The position numbers were made by a program, and so were the translations under genes. This document shows positions 10,410 to 20,558 of a DNA stretch of 43,585 bases, piece by piece. The stretch lies in NCBI RefSeq assembly GCF_000231115.1, contig NW_006889838.1:118604-162188 (forward strand), written 5' to 3'. Within the stretch, counting starts at the first letter, position 1, and every line of letters begins with the position of its first letter. This DNA is from Vittaforma corneae ATCC 50505. Taxonomy: Eukaryota; Microsporidia; Nosematidae. The notes below the pieces were generated by a model. That model was not told the DNA's origin and ran no database searches. It saw only the letters and a program-made list of their open reading frames with translations.

Positions 10410-11210
10410 ATGTTTCTCCAGCAGCTATCTTTAAATCCAAACCAGTCCTACAGCACGACGACAACGCTCGAAAACTTAATAGAAAACTTACAGTTGTCAT
10501 TTAATCATGTTCCCATCCTCACCCCCTTTGCATCTAAGTCCGAAAGTGTTGAAAGGATTAAAGAAAAACTGGGCAGTAGAAAATCGACCTCTACCATAGA
10601 TTTAAACACTTATCTGCAGTTTCAGAATTCATTTGACTGCACCCATGTCATTCTTCTTGAAAAAGAGCTCTTTGACAAGTTTGGTATTGATATTTCTCTT
10701 ATAAAAAAACCTTATATCGTTATTGAGGGTAGGGATAGCACAAAAATCGGCGGGGGCGATCTACCCAAAGCCCAACTCTGTAGATTTTCAGTAAGACGAC
10801 AAGGAGAGGATGCATTAGTCGCCCTTTTCATTCTGACAAAGCTATTTACTGGAACTGTAATAGCTAAGAAGACAGAGCGTCTTAAGATATTTTTCAAGGT
10901 TTTCCAAATTGAATGGAATATTGTAAGTTTTTCCGAGTTAGATACATCTAGCATTAGTGACAATGTTGGAGAGTGTGTGGCCATTATGGATCGCTATTCA
11001 GACGCTGATGCAGAAAAGATTCCTAGTGCCGAAAGAATGTTCTGTATTGGATTCAGCCAGATGGGCTATGAGCCTTTCAATATGGATCTTTCACTTGCTG
11101 GGAAGTACAAGTACAGAATAGGCGATGTTTATAGATCGATAACCCCAGCAGTGATGAAGGGGGCAAAGCCGTTCGACTACGAAAGATTTAGTCGAATAAG
11201 CTATTTGTAG
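10410..11210 (+). CDS. Hypothetical protein, possible degenerate DDX56/Dbp9-type helicase
   Basis: 266 residues starting at an ATG preceded by AAATTTTTT and ACC. No Walker A or DEAD box is present. Three stretches weakly recall the Dbp9/DDX56 helicase family: THVILLEKELFDKFGID where the DEAD-box helix would lie, TGTVIAKKTERLKIFFKVF resembling the helicase-C motif IV region, and YRIGDVYRSITPAVMKGA resembling the YRIEDALRSVT..AV.EAR end of Dbp9. If correct, this would be a helicase-fold relic without ATPase motifs, perhaps structural in 60S assembly. The match was made by eye and could be wrong. The frame itself is convincing. Confidence 0.7.
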   Translation: MFLQQLSLNPNQSYSTTTTLENLIENLQLSFNHVPILTPFASKSESVERIKEKLGSRKSTSTIDLNTYLQFQNSFDCTHVILLEKELFDKFGIDISLIKKPYIVIEGRDSTKIGGGDLPKAQLCRFSVRRQGEDALVALFILTKLFTGTVIAKKTERLKIFFKVFQIEWNIVSFSELDTSSISDNVGECVAIMDRYSDADAEKIPSAERMFCIGFSQMGYEPFNMDLSLAGKYKYRIGDVYRSITPAVMKGAKPFDYERFSRISYL

Positions 11211-11293
11211 CACAATAGTCATAGTTTGATGAGACAGGCGAGCTCTGATGCAACATTAAAGATCTTATATCATTTAATTTATTCTATTTATGA

Positions 11294-11887
11294 TTATGTT
11301 TTCCTATACTGGGTCAAAACAGGATAGATGTTGTCAAATGCCTCATATATGTCCTCACGCACCTTGGCCCCAGTCAAAACTATCTTCCCACTTACAAAAA
11401 TCAGAAGAACAATCTTTGGCTTGACCATCCTGTAGATCAGTCCGGGAAAAAGCTCTGGCTCATAGGAGCAGAAGTTAGAGTGGGCATATGCCAGACCTTC
11501 GAGCTTAATACAAAATTTGAGGTCACAGGAAGAGACAATATTTTGTATTTTGAAATCAGTAAATTGGGCATTGAATCCCAGCTTACTGATTATTTTTGCA
11601 TAACGCTGTGAAGCCATTTTCGAGGCCTTTTCTGATTTTGCACCCGTCACAACCATCTTTCCCGACGCAAAAATAAGCGCCGTGGTCTTTGGATCTCGTA
11701 TTCTCATAATTACAGCTGCGAAACGTTTGGGGTTATATTCTGCATTTCTAGCGCGGAGCGCAATACTTCTAAGATCCAGTTTGCAATTTAGATTAACGGT
11801 TGCCACTACATTCTGCAAGACAGGTGTGATTCCAGTGCGTTGTAAGTGGGTTTGTTTTGGCTCTGGGGTATAGCCAGGATCATCCAT
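11294..11887 (-). CDS. SPT15: TATA-box-binding protein
   Basis: 197 residues from ATG 11887, directly preceded by CCCC and an A/T block (see the promoter entry). The upstream open extension has no better start. It has the TBP saddle: two pseudo-repeats of about 85 residues, each with a (L/V)IFxSGKxVxTGAK signature ([15 protein letters not shown] and [15 protein letters not shown]), plus QNVVATVNL and [16 protein letters not shown]. The short N-terminal tail (about 20 residues) is normal for reduced eukaryotes. It is a general factor for polymerases I, II and III and binds DNA in the minor groove. The DNA-facing and TFIIB-facing motifs look intact. Confidence 0.98.
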   Translation of the reverse strand: MDDPGYTPEPKQTHLQRTGITPVLQNVVATVNLNCKLDLRSIALRARNAEYNPKRFAAVIMRIRDPKTTALIFASGKMVVTGAKSEKASKMASQRYAKIISKLGFNAQFTDFKIQNIVSSCDLKFCIKLEGLAYAHSNFCSYEPELFPGLIYRMVKPKIVLLIFVSGKIVLTGAKVREDIYEAFDNIYPVLTQYRKT

Positions 11888-11912
11888 GGGGTATTTAGAA
11901 GAAAAAAATTTT
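11888..11912 (-). promoter_or_regulatory. CCCC plus AAAATTTTTTT start signal of the TBP gene
   Basis: Minus strand, reading toward the ATG: AAAATTTTTTT, about ten bases, then CCCC abutting the ATG. This is the AAATTT-like plus CCC-like arrangement described for microsporidia, and it fixes the TBP start. Confidence 0.6.
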
Positions 11913-12220
11913 GGAAGAACGAAGAATAACGCGAATCTTTGAGTTGTAGGCAGATTAAAAGGGAACTGGCACACTGTATAGACATTTTATTCACTGTTTT
12001 AGCACTTTTATCAGTAGTTTCTAGGTCATTTGAAGTCAGGACGATACTCAAATAGCAAAATACGAAAAACAAGAACAATCCATCAAAATAGGGAAAGTAC
12101 AGGCAAATAACACTTAAAGAACCAAACACGAAACAAGCAACACATCCCAAATCATAGAGATAGATTTACTGGTTGCACCCTGGCATTAGAATCTGCAAGC
12201 ATTTCATTAACACTCAAAAC

Positions 12221-12922
12221 TCAGCCAAAAACATTGTAAAACCCCAGCTTTTCGCACACTTTCACAACTGTTTCGTGGGAGATGTTTAGTTTGTATGACT
12301 CTCCTGTCTTAGTGCAAAATTTATACCTGCACAGCAGGTTTAACTCACTTTTAATGACGAACATGTTCCTAAGTTCAGGATCCACTTGCTGTACCTCCTT
12401 GCAGATGCTCTTGAGCTTGCACTCTTTGATCATACACAGTATGATGACAGATTGCACATAGTTTAGTGAATCTGCAGTGAACCCTGCAACATCCAGGTCA
12501 TTAGATGAGAGCGATGTTGCCGAATAGCTTTCACTTGACGATTTAAGCACAAAACGGTTTTTAACAAAGCTTCCCTTTTCATCATTGGAAAGTATAAATT
12601 TATAGGGAATAAATGTGAAATCTCTCATGTTCGAGTACAAAATTATTCTCGGAGCATTAAGAACAGACGAGCCATCATTTAAAAGCAGATGAATTTCGTT
12701 CTTTGACAGCGCCTTGCTTGTAAATCCCTTTATAAACTTTATATTTTTGGAAAGCAGAAACTGTTCAAAGATTTCGATGGACTCAAACGAAAACACTTGT
12801 ATTCTAAATGCTTTTTCATTTCTCAATATGCTCACAAGATTTTCTCTTTCCTCAAAGACCGGCTTTGGTTTCTTTTTGATTGAAATGACCGGAAGACTTT
12901 TTTTCTTAGATGCACTTGGCAT
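12221..12922 (-). CDS. Hypothetical protein, 233 aa
   Basis: Starts at an ATG six bases after CCCC, as at neighbouring genes. The N-terminus is basic and lysine-rich (KKKSLPVISIKKKPKP), suggesting nuclear or nucleic-acid contact. The rest is a mixed alpha/beta soluble protein with a Ser-rich loop at about 130-145 and a cysteine-containing C-terminal half that may be a winged-helix-like fold. I do not recognise the family. Confidence 0.75.
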   Translation of the reverse strand: MPSASKKKSLPVISIKKKPKPVFEERENLVSILRNEKAFRIQVFSFESIEIFEQFLLSKNIKFIKGFTSKALSKNEIHLLLNDGSSVLNAPRIILYSNMRDFTFIPYKFILSNDEKGSFVKNRFVLKSSSESYSATSLSSNDLDVAGFTADSLNYVQSVIILCMIKECKLKSICKEVQQVDPELRNMFVIKSELNLLCRYKFCTKTGESYKLNISHETVVKVCEKLGFYNVFG

Positions 12923-13438
12923 TTCAGTGGGGTACTTAAGAATAGCTGATACATTCTTTTAATATCATAAATTGTAAGCAGGTTAGACACAGGACATTTA
13001 AGAATTGGAAAAAATAATTTACTGATAAGAGGAAGACTCGCTCTGCCAGCTGCAATTTAAGAGAAATAAAAAGCATAACTCTCCAGGTCCCTGGCAGTCC
13101 AGATAAAGAAGAGTTAGTAGTGCTTAGGACGTGTGCATTACAAAAAATTTACCCTGGAATAGACTTCAGCACAAGTCTTTCTCTGCTTGTTAGCAAATCG
13201 ACTGCCTCTCTAGATGTGCCCATACTTCTTCATAAAATTATACTTATTTTCACTCCATTCTTCTTCTACTTCTTTTTCTTTATCCTTATTATATTGGATT
13301 ATCTCGTCTATTCGTCTTATAAATCTCTCTAGAATTTCCTTTTCTTCCATTGGCACTCTATCTGTCCAAGGGACACCAGCAATCATCATGAAATGACCAC
13401 AGAGTCTGTTAAAATAGCTGCAAGAAGACAAACGCAAA
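12923..13438 (+). other. Intergenic, no feature recognised
   Basis: About 516 bases between divergent genes. Short frames on both strands are shadows or lack natural composition. Polypyrimidine tracts occur at 13225-13300. No tRNA or structured RNA is recognisable. Confidence 0.4.
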
Positions 13439-15904
13439 ATGAATGTCTTTGCACGTACGAATTTGCCATGCGTTATCACATGCCAGCTACTTTTGCCCTT
13501 GTTTATGCTCATTGAAGCTCTATGTAGGTACCAAATAGAAACAAACCGTGAGAGTTTTCCAATCTCGAATGTTGGATTTAAAAAACTCACCGATCCTATG
13601 TGTGAAAATGACTGGCTGGTGGCTCTAGAACATAAAATACACATGTTTTCCGGTAGAATTATGTATTTCAATACTTCAAGCACAATCGACACGCATAGAG
13701 TATTTTCAATTGAAGAAACAATCACAAACAAACATATAGAATTTCCATTCACTGTCGGTACCTTTGATAGTGTCTATCCATGCACTGATATATTTGCTAT
13801 AGAGCATCCTGACAAAAAGCATAATGCCAGCATGCATCATATTATTGTGTTTGAATTTGCAGTCAACTTGACTAAGGAAGAAGCATTAAAAGAGGCAAAG
13901 AGAATGCAGCCAGGACTATATTTTAAAAATGATGTGTTGACATCATCCCGGTGGCCTACACATAACAGAAATAGCCATTCCCAATACATTATTAGAGCAT
14001 TGGATGGAGACATCCCTGTTGACATTTCTGTATTGAAGAGAGAGAATGTGACAAGAATGTATTTCAATGCAAACACAGTCGAACTAGATCTATCCCAGTA
14101 CAGTCAAGACAACATTCTAAGCAACGATATTTTTGGTGGCGATGCGTCTTCGAGCCATGAAAACAGCACTTTTTGCTCAGATAATTTACAGCTAAAATCT
14201 ACGGTTGAGATAATCAATCAGATGGAAAATATTAAAATTTTTGATAATGAAAGTGCTAAGATTGGCAGAGCTGATCAAAGACACACACATAGCAGCAACG
14301 AAGATGCCAGTGTTCTTTTTGAACACTCAAATGACAGTGGATACATTACTCTGATAAAAGCATTTTTGAAAGATGAGCGAGTTTTCAATTGGTCAAAATA
14401 CAATTTCATAAGGCATTGCATAATTCAGAGCGTTGACACTCTTTACTTTATATTTTTCAAGGTCAAAGATACAGTAACCGTGGTGCTTTCGAGAAGACTA
14501 TACAACTACATCGCACTATACAATTACATAATCAGTAGTGAAGGTATTAATACAACATTGCTAAATGTGCCTGATTTAAATGTTGAAAATAATAGTGAGA
14601 ATAATGGAAGTGCCAGTTTAATAGAAGGTGATTCTAGTAATACATTGAATTTTAAATATAAAATACCCGACTTTGACTGTCTAAGCCAGGCCGAACTAAT
14701 CACAAAGTACAGTGCCATTGTTTTGGAGGAAAACACCTATTCCTTTTGGTTTTTGATAAAACTAAAGGAAATACTTCATCCGTTTAAATTTCCAGGTCTT
14801 GTTCTCTCTCCAACAATTCGAAATATGGAGTATTTGTTGAATGGACCATACCCATTCCTGGTGACCTCAAAGGAAGAAATACAATTGGATGGCAAGTTGG
14901 TATTCACTTGCTCAACACCCATTCCTACTAGCACAGTCAAGAAGAGACGTTGCCGTTCATCTGTAAACACAAAGGGCAAGTCCAGCAATGTGTCGATGAA
15001 GTCTTTGACTGGAAGACTGGGCAGGACAATCTCAGGCACAATTTCAGGGTTCACAAAAAGTACTAGTCGAAGCAAAAGCATTTTAAATAAGAAAGGGGAG
15101 TATATCCATTATCTTCTCTCAAACAAGAAGAAAATCGAGCATTTTCCAACAGTCTTTCATGCAAGTACGCTGCTAGAACAGTACTTTGTCAACGAGCCCA
15201 AGAGGTATCCAGTGGACTATATTTTTAATATTGTAACAGGGAATGTCAGTTTTAAAAGAGGTAACTTTCTGAATCTGAGCGACGCAGTCAGTCTTTGGAT
15301 GATGATATATCCAGGAAAGATAGATTTGGAATGCTTAATAAGGAAAAGATGGATAAACTTAGAATACTTATGTAGAAGGGCATGTATAGATTGCGACGTC
15401 TCAATGCTTAGAAGGATAATAGAGAAAGCTGAGGGAAAAGCGAGTGGAAAAACCAAAAAACCTTTATTTAAAATTAGAATGAGCAAAAGATATAGAATTT
15501 ACAGAATGTTAAGAAGAATATGTAGCAAATACAGACATAAATGTCTACTTGACGTTCTCCAGAGTATTTATGCAGGCTCAATTCTAAGAATCAATTTAAG
15601 TTTGAATGATGGTGTCAGGATTAGAGAGGGCCAGTTATATTCAACAGCAATAGAATATAAAGGCAATGCATATAGATTAATGAGAATTGAGGATATCATT
15701 TCGTGTGTTGAGTCGAAGTATCACAGTGAGCAGATTGATGCTAGCATTATTGCCTATCTCACACATTTCAACCTGCCTTTTTACGACAGTAAATCGGATT
15801 CTCAAAATGGGCATGCTAAACAGTATAAGAGAAATGGTGAAGATTTTAAAGAAGAGAGTGTAAATTCACTCAAAAAATGTGATGGTTTGAAAGTATATGT
15901 CTAG
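13439..15904 (+). CDS. Large secreted protein of unknown function, 821 aa
   Basis: Starts at an ATG. Residues 1-29 have a classical signal-peptide pattern ending near EALC. The body has no transmembrane segment. A basic, Ser/Thr-rich linker lies at about 505-550 (KKRRCRSS, TGRLGRTISGTISGFTKSTSR). The C-terminal 250 residues are rich in Arg, Cys and aromatic residues (RRACIDCD, RMLRRICSKYRHKC) and may be a compact domain. No enzyme motif is seen. Export from the parasite is an inference from the leader. It is well formed, with no frameshift. Confidence 0.82.
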   Translation: MNVFARTNLPCVITCQLLLPLFMLIEALCRYQIETNRESFPISNVGFKKLTDPMCENDWLVALEHKIHMFSGRIMYFNTSSTIDTHRVFSIEETITNKHIEFPFTVGTFDSVYPCTDIFAIEHPDKKHNASMHHIIVFEFAVNLTKEEALKEAKRMQPGLYFKNDVLTSSRWPTHNRNSHSQYIIRALDGDIPVDISVLKRENVTRMYFNANTVELDLSQYSQDNILSNDIFGGDASSSHENSTFCSDNLQLKSTVEIINQMENIKIFDNESAKIGRADQRHTHSSNEDASVLFEHSNDSGYITLIKAFLKDERVFNWSKYNFIRHCIIQSVDTLYFIFFKVKDTVTVVLSRRLYNYIALYNYIISSEGINTTLLNVPDLNVENNSENNGSASLIEGDSSNTLNFKYKIPDFDCLSQAELITKYSAIVLEENTYSFWFLIKLKEILHPFKFPGLVLSPTIRNMEYLLNGPYPFLVTSKEEIQLDGKLVFTCSTPIPTSTVKKRRCRSSVNTKGKSSNVSMKSLTGRLGRTISGTISGFTKSTSRSKSILNKKGEYIHYLLSNKKKIEHFPTVFHASTLLEQYFVNEPKRYPVDYIFNIVTGNVSFKRGNFLNLSDAVSLWMMIYPGKIDLECLIRKRWINLEYLCRRACIDCDVSMLRRIIEKAEGKASGKTKKPLFKIRMSKRYRIYRMLRRICSKYRHKCLLDVLQSIYAGSILRINLSLNDGVRIREGQLYSTAIEYKGNAYRLMRIEDIISCVESKYHSEQIDASIIAYLTHFNLPFYDSKSDSQNGHAKQYKRNGEDFKEESVNSLKKCDGLKVYV

Positions 15905-15961
15905 TTTGTCTTTTTCTCTCAACCCTCTCGGTTTTTAATAGCTCCGATTTTTGAGCTGCTG

Positions 15962-15987
15962 AAAAATTTTCAAAAATTTTTGGCCCA
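15962..15987 (+). promoter_or_regulatory. Double AAAATTTT block plus GGCCC start signal of uL29
   Basis: Two AAAAATTTT-type blocks (15962-15970 and 15972-15981) are followed by GGCCC, then one base and the ATG. The Ran gene carries an almost identical AAAATTTTTGGGCCC. Both are expected to be highly expressed. Confidence 0.7.
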
Positions 15988-16350
15988 ATGTTCGTCTCTG
16001 CGGAAGAACTCAGAGCCAAGTCCTACGAGGAACTTCAGGAGGAACTTGTTACCTTAGAAAGGGCCTACATGGCTATGCGCCAACAGGAACATTCAAAAAC
16101 AGCCGAAAGAGAGGAAATTAGAGAAGCAAAGAAGAATGTTGCAAGATGCAAGGCTGTGATGAGAGAGAAGAAGCTTAGAGAGCTTGTAGATCAATACAAA
16201 GGGCAGACAAATCTGCCAAAGCAGCTAAAGCCAAAGCTTACCAAAGCATTGAGGATGCGGCTTACACCAGCTCAGAAGAATAGGAAGACAAGAAGCCAGA
16301 AGATTCATGCCAGGAAGTATCCCCAAAGGATATTTTCATTTAACAATTAA
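15988..16350 (+). CDS. RPL35: 60S ribosomal protein L35 (uL29)
   Basis: 120 residues, the same length as yeast Rpl35. ELRAKSYEELQEEL begins the long first helix of the uL29 family. The middle holds VARCKAVMREKK, and the basic C-terminus has YKGQTNLPKQLKPKLTKALR and ends ARKYPQRIF, all diagnostic of eukaryotic L35 over bacterial L29. It sits by the peptide exit tunnel, where targeting factors dock. The strong AAATTT/GGCCC signal directly upstream suggests high expression. Confidence 0.97.
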   Translation: MFVSAEELRAKSYEELQEELVTLERAYMAMRQQEHSKTAEREEIREAKKNVARCKAVMREKKLRELVDQYKGQTNLPKQLKPKLTKALRMRLTPAQKNRKTRSQKIHARKYPQRIFSFNN

Positions 16351-16580
16351 AACAGTTAATTAATTTAAGCATCTTTAATGTGTATTGCTAGCAACTCTTA
16401 CATTATTAGCTCTTGTTTGGGCATTTCTTCAATGCATTGGTTTTCAAGATTCTATGTTTGGAAAGTTTTTATCTCTAAGAATTACCATTCTCGTTTTTAC
16501 TGTTTCTCCTCATGCTGCAGTTTGGATGGGGGTCTCTAGCAATGTGTTTCTAATTTTCCTTACCCTTAGTTCAAAGTTGA

Positions 16581-18179
16581 ATGTCACAGGAATTTTCAGC
16601 TAATGCGCTACTTACAGGAGCGCAAGTATTCCAGGGAAGTAAGGCAATACAGAAGAACGCTGATGCTGTAATGTGGATATACAACAGTATAAAGACTTCC
16701 TATGGCCCATATGGTTTGGACAAGATGTGTGTGGATGCCAGTGGATCTGTTTCTATTACTAACGATGGAGCCTCTATTTTGAAGAATATGCTTGTGGATG
16801 ATCCTGCAGCAAGACTTATGGTAAATCTAGCACTGGAGCAGGACAAGGAGGTGGGTGATGGCACTACTTCTGTGGTTATCCTTGCTTCTAATCTCATTAA
16901 GAAAGGACAAGAGATAATCTCAGAGGGCGTGCATCCCTCTACCGTTGTCTCAGGATACAGATTAGCGTTCAACGAGAGTATGAAGTACATCAAGGAAAGA
17001 GTATCAAGAAAAGTTAATATTACGGATTCAAACATGATTAGGAACATTGTGGACACATGCATTTCCTCTAAAATAATCTACGGGGAAAAGGAGCTATTTA
17101 CTAGTATAGCACAAAGCTGCCTGGAATGTGTATCTGAAAATGGAAGATACGAGGTTGACAGAGTAAACATCTTGAAATCAATTGGTGGATCAATGGGAGA
17201 ATCCCAGTTCTTTGATGGATACATTCTGAACTGTTCTGTTGCATCCCAGCTTATGGCCAAGAGACTTAAGAATCCAAAAATAACATGTCTGGATCTTTCT
17301 CTGCTGAAGGAAAAGTTACCTTTGACAGTCAATATTCAGGTAACTGATCCTGAAAAACTAGAGCAGATACGAGCAGAAGAGATTGGAATGACAAGGAGAA
17401 AATGCCAAGCAATCATAGACTCTGGTGCTACACTAGTGTTGTGCACTGGGGGAATAGACGAGATGTGTATCAAAATGTTTATTGACAATGGTGTTATTGC
17501 TGTTAGAAGGGTTGATGGGGATGATCTTACAAGCATAGCTATGGCATCAGGCACAGAAGTGAGAAAATCAATAGTTGATGAAAATAACGAGTATAGAATA
17601 GACTCTCTTGGTAGCTGTGAGGAGTTCGAGGTTAGAGCCATTGGAGAGTATGAGCTGTGCTACTTTAGCGGATTCTCCAATAAGCTTCCGACAGTGCTGA
17701 TTAGAGGACCCAATGCACAGATTGTAGACGAAGTTCAAAGATCACTGAACGATGCCATCCAGATCCTAAAGAGAACCTTGGAATCCAGGAGCGTAGTGCC
17801 TGGTGGTGGTGCCGTGGAATGTGCTTTGAGCTTTCTACTAGAGGATTTTTCCACAAAGGTTAATATTAAGGAGCATGTGGCTGTATATAAGTATGCCGAG
17901 GCCATACTTGAAATACCAAAAATCCTTGCTACGAATGCAGGCCTGGATGCGAGTGTGCTGGTTTCCAAGATGCTAGGAATGCAGTTTGAGCAGTACGAGC
18001 AAGGAAATTTTGATAAGTTTTTTGGACTCGATGTTGTAAAGGGAGATGTCCAGGAAAATTTTGTGAATGGCATTTTAGAGCCAACGGTCTATAAGCTTAA
18101 GGCTTTGAAAGCTGCAACTGAGGCTGCGATCAGTGTACTGAGAATCAATGAGATTGTTGTATTCCCAAGTAACCAATAA
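16581..18179 (+). CDS. CCT1: Chaperonin CCT/TRiC subunit alpha
   Basis: 532 residues, close to the family norm. Group II chaperonin motifs: YGPYGLDKM at 41-49, NDGA at 61-64 and GDGTTS at 92-97 (nucleotide and metal binding), and VVPGGGAVE in the C-terminal equatorial domain. CCT1 is favoured over other subunits by the start MSQEF, the substrate-domain stretch LNCSVASQ.M.KR, the acidic TDPEKLEQIRAEE, and the ending VLEPTVYKLKALKAATEAAISVLRI. It folds actin and tubulin in the cytosol as part of a 16-mer. AATAAA overlaps the stop codon and could serve as a poly(A) signal. Confidence 0.96.
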   Translation: MSQEFSANALLTGAQVFQGSKAIQKNADAVMWIYNSIKTSYGPYGLDKMCVDASGSVSITNDGASILKNMLVDDPAARLMVNLALEQDKEVGDGTTSVVILASNLIKKGQEIISEGVHPSTVVSGYRLAFNESMKYIKERVSRKVNITDSNMIRNIVDTCISSKIIYGEKELFTSIAQSCLECVSENGRYEVDRVNILKSIGGSMGESQFFDGYILNCSVASQLMAKRLKNPKITCLDLSLLKEKLPLTVNIQVTDPEKLEQIRAEEIGMTRRKCQAIIDSGATLVLCTGGIDEMCIKMFIDNGVIAVRRVDGDDLTSIAMASGTEVRKSIVDENNEYRIDSLGSCEEFEVRAIGEYELCYFSGFSNKLPTVLIRGPNAQIVDEVQRSLNDAIQILKRTLESRSVVPGGGAVECALSFLLEDFSTKVNIKEHVAVYKYAEAILEIPKILATNAGLDASVLVSKMLGMQFEQYEQGNFDKFFGLDVVKGDVQENFVNGILEPTVYKLKALKAATEAAISVLRINEIVVFPSNQ

Positions 18180-19018
18180 ACTATACCCATTTGTGTTTTG
18201 GTATTACTGGCTGCTGTGATGACATCCATTATTTTTTCCTTAATTTGTCCATATGGTGCTATTTCAGATTTTGATAGCAGGCCTTCTTCGTAATATAGTA
18301 CAGCAATTAAATTGCTGAGCCATAAATGGAGATTTGATGCTAAATCCTCAGGTTCGAATTCTCTAAAAGCTCTTACTCCACTACCTAAGCTAGCCAGTAC
18401 AGGTCCACCGCATCTATTTTGGTTTTGACTAATGCGACAATGATCGGTATGCTTAGGCGGGATGGCCAATCTAGTCTAATTTGCAATCGAGACATTATGC
18501 CTGCGACTTAACAAAACCAAAAATTCAAAGTCAGGCACTTTTCCGTAGTAGTCTGTAGCCCTTTTTTATTGGATCTACTGTATGTTGTAATTTACATCTT
18601 CTTCTATTTTTCGCTTCAAAACAGAGGAATATAGAAGAGAATTATCATTGTACTGCAAAATGGTACTCGAGAGGCTTGGGCTCAATTTTTAAGCCACTTG
18701 CCGAGATAATTACACAATGGCAATCTTATCTATCTTCTGTGGAACAAACCATTTTAAAAGTTTTTAATCTTTATTGAACTTTATTTATAACAATAGACGA
18801 ACCTAGACAAGAGTCATTCAGAGATATTTATTTTGAGACATTGCACATGCTTTACCTAAGCCGCATATCAGATAAGTGGCATTCGTGTAAAAGAATAGAG
18901 GCAAAAGTGGAGATTTACGGCATGCTATATCCACCTAATATGGATATTGCAAGCATATAAATGGTAAGAGTTCAACTTGAATGAGATACATGCACCGCTC
19001 AGACTTAGTATTTCTTTA
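18180..19018 (+). other. Intergenic, 839 bases; weak antisense frame
   Basis: Holds no confident gene. On the minus strand 18469-18089 is open for 126 codons, running antisense into the CCT1 end. It has no ATG in its outer half and its inner half is only the CCT1 shadow. The outer part (around EPEDLASNLHLWLSN) has a protein-like look and may be a gene remnant. Confidence 0.3.
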
Positions 19019-20260
19019 TCATGCTTCTAAATTAATTGTGTTGGCATTGCTTACCTGCAGTGTCTTTTTAAATAGCGTGTAAACCGGAACAGACAGTCCA
19101 TGAATCAAAATGCTCAGAAATACAGTACATATTCCATAGTCTATTGTAAGGGTGTCCACCTTCTTGTCATACAGTAAGCAGTAGTACAAAGCACCCACTC
19201 CGACAGGACCAAACCATCCAATAAAAAGAGCCTCTTTCGTATTCTGTATGAGAGGAACAGTTCTATATGATAAGAGCAAAATTAGCGGTCTTCTAATAAT
19301 AATTATAAGTGCGCACACAAATATCATTCTGAGTGTAAATCTGTCAAAATCAATGAGGGATCCAATAAAGATAAATAAAACCTTACAAAATGTGCTCTCA
19401 ACAATCTCTGCAATTCTGTTTGAGGATCTTTCAAGAGTATACCATTCATCTTCATTAAGTCCAATTCCCACAAAAAATATACAAATAAGCTCAGAACCGT
19501 CCAGAGAGTCCATAAGGGCCATACAGAAAAAACACAAACAGAACGTCTGAATCCCAATCATCTCAGAGCTGATAGACCCAAGACTGCAGCTATACTTGGA
19601 TATTTTCTGGACTCCTTGCCCAATAATATACCCCAGCACACCAGACAGGACAACCTTGTTTCCCAACGAATATATGAAGAAATTAAACAATCCGTTGAAA
19701 AGTTTAGGATTTCTGAGTATGTCAATACTAATGCTCAGCATTAAAATGCCGAATCCATCGTTAATTCCTGACTCTGCACTAAGGAGAAGTCTCAGCTTTT
19801 CTGAAACGTTCTTCTTGGCAAATTTACCTTTTATTATGCTTGAGCTAAGAATAGGATCAGTTGGAGTAAGCGAGGCAGCAGTAGCCCAGCAGGCCGAGTT
19901 GTCCAAAAAAGAAAACATCTTCAAAATGACGAATGTTAGTGTACACTTAAGGAAGCCTATAAGGATTACTAAGCAGAATATCGATCTTGAGTAAGTGAAG
20001 ATATATCTCCTGGGGAGGGAAAGAGATACAACCATGGTTTGGAGGCAAAGCACGATTCTTGATGCAATGGACACCACATGCTTTGAAAAGATATAGTGTG
20101 GTAGCAACAGCTTTAGGCCATGCTTACCTAGTAGCAGTCCATACAGAAGAGTAAGAATTGGGGTTGGCACATTGTAGTTATCCTGGACAAACTTGGACAC
20201 CATTGAGTAAAACAGAACAAATATGGAGGAGGCCATTAGCAGTTTCATTACATCATTCAT
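19019..20260 (-). CDS. Plasma-membrane Na+/H+ antiporter (CPA1, fungal Nha1/Sod2 type)
   Basis: 413 residues, almost all in hydrophobic helices (about 11-12). The core motif is typical of fungal Nha1/Sod2: ATAASLTPTDPIL, then a short loop SSSIIKGKFAKKNVSEKLR, then LLSAESGINDG. Both conserved acidic residues of the ion pathway (Asp in TPTDP and Asp in GINDG) are present. The long cytosolic tail of yeast Nha1 is missing, so it ends soon after the last helix, as in shortened microsporidian transporters. Exchanges cytosolic Na+ (possibly K+) for H+. The start ATG lies just after CCC. Confidence 0.92.
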   Translation of the reverse strand: MNDVMKLLMASSIFVLFYSMVSKFVQDNYNVPTPILTLLYGLLLGKHGLKLLLPHYIFSKHVVSIASRIVLCLQTMVVSLSLPRRYIFTYSRSIFCLVILIGFLKCTLTFVILKMFSFLDNSACWATAASLTPTDPILSSSIIKGKFAKKNVSEKLRLLLSAESGINDGFGILMLSISIDILRNPKLFNGLFNFFIYSLGNKVVLSGVLGYIIGQGVQKISKYSCSLGSISSEMIGIQTFCLCFFCMALMDSLDGSELICIFFVGIGLNEDEWYTLERSSNRIAEIVESTFCKVLFIFIGSLIDFDRFTLRMIFVCALIIIIRRPLILLLSYRTVPLIQNTKEALFIGWFGPVGVGALYYCLLYDKKVDTLTIDYGICTVFLSILIHGLSVPVYTLFKKTLQVSNANTINLEA

Positions 20261-20558
20261 AGCTTAATGGGAGCTGGATAGTAGAATTAACGAGAAGTAT
20301 TTTGAAACAGGGTTTTACAAAGGTGGTGATGGTGGTTTGAGAAGCTTGATGTGAAAATAGACATGAAACACAAGACAATAGTGAGAAGGCTGTCTAAGCG
20401 TGTATGCAGTATAGTACTGCAAAAATGAACATAAGCGTATCGTCGAGTGTCGATTAATATGAACTACAATTGTATATGATCTAAATACCACAAAGGCTAT
20501 TGAATGATGCTTATTAAATAGATGCAAGACTATTATTAGACTTCTTGGATACCCCACA
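20261..20558 (+). other. Divergent intergenic region
   Basis: 298 bases between the antiporter and SND2 genes, which are transcribed away from each other. CCCC sits at 20550-20553, just before the SND2 ATG. Nothing else is recognised. Confidence 0.4.

Noticed and set aside
13210..13752. 180-codon minus-strand frame with hydrophobic content
   Set aside because: Antisense shadow of the secreted-protein start at 13439; composition unnatural and no start signal.
18346..18366. GGTTCGAATT resembling a tRNA T-arm
   Set aside because: The stem bases do not pair and no anticodon arm can be folded around it.
18089..18469. 126-codon minus-strand frame overlapping the CCT1 3' end
   Set aside because: Starts at a TTG, its inner half is the CCT1 antisense shadow and no domain is visible.
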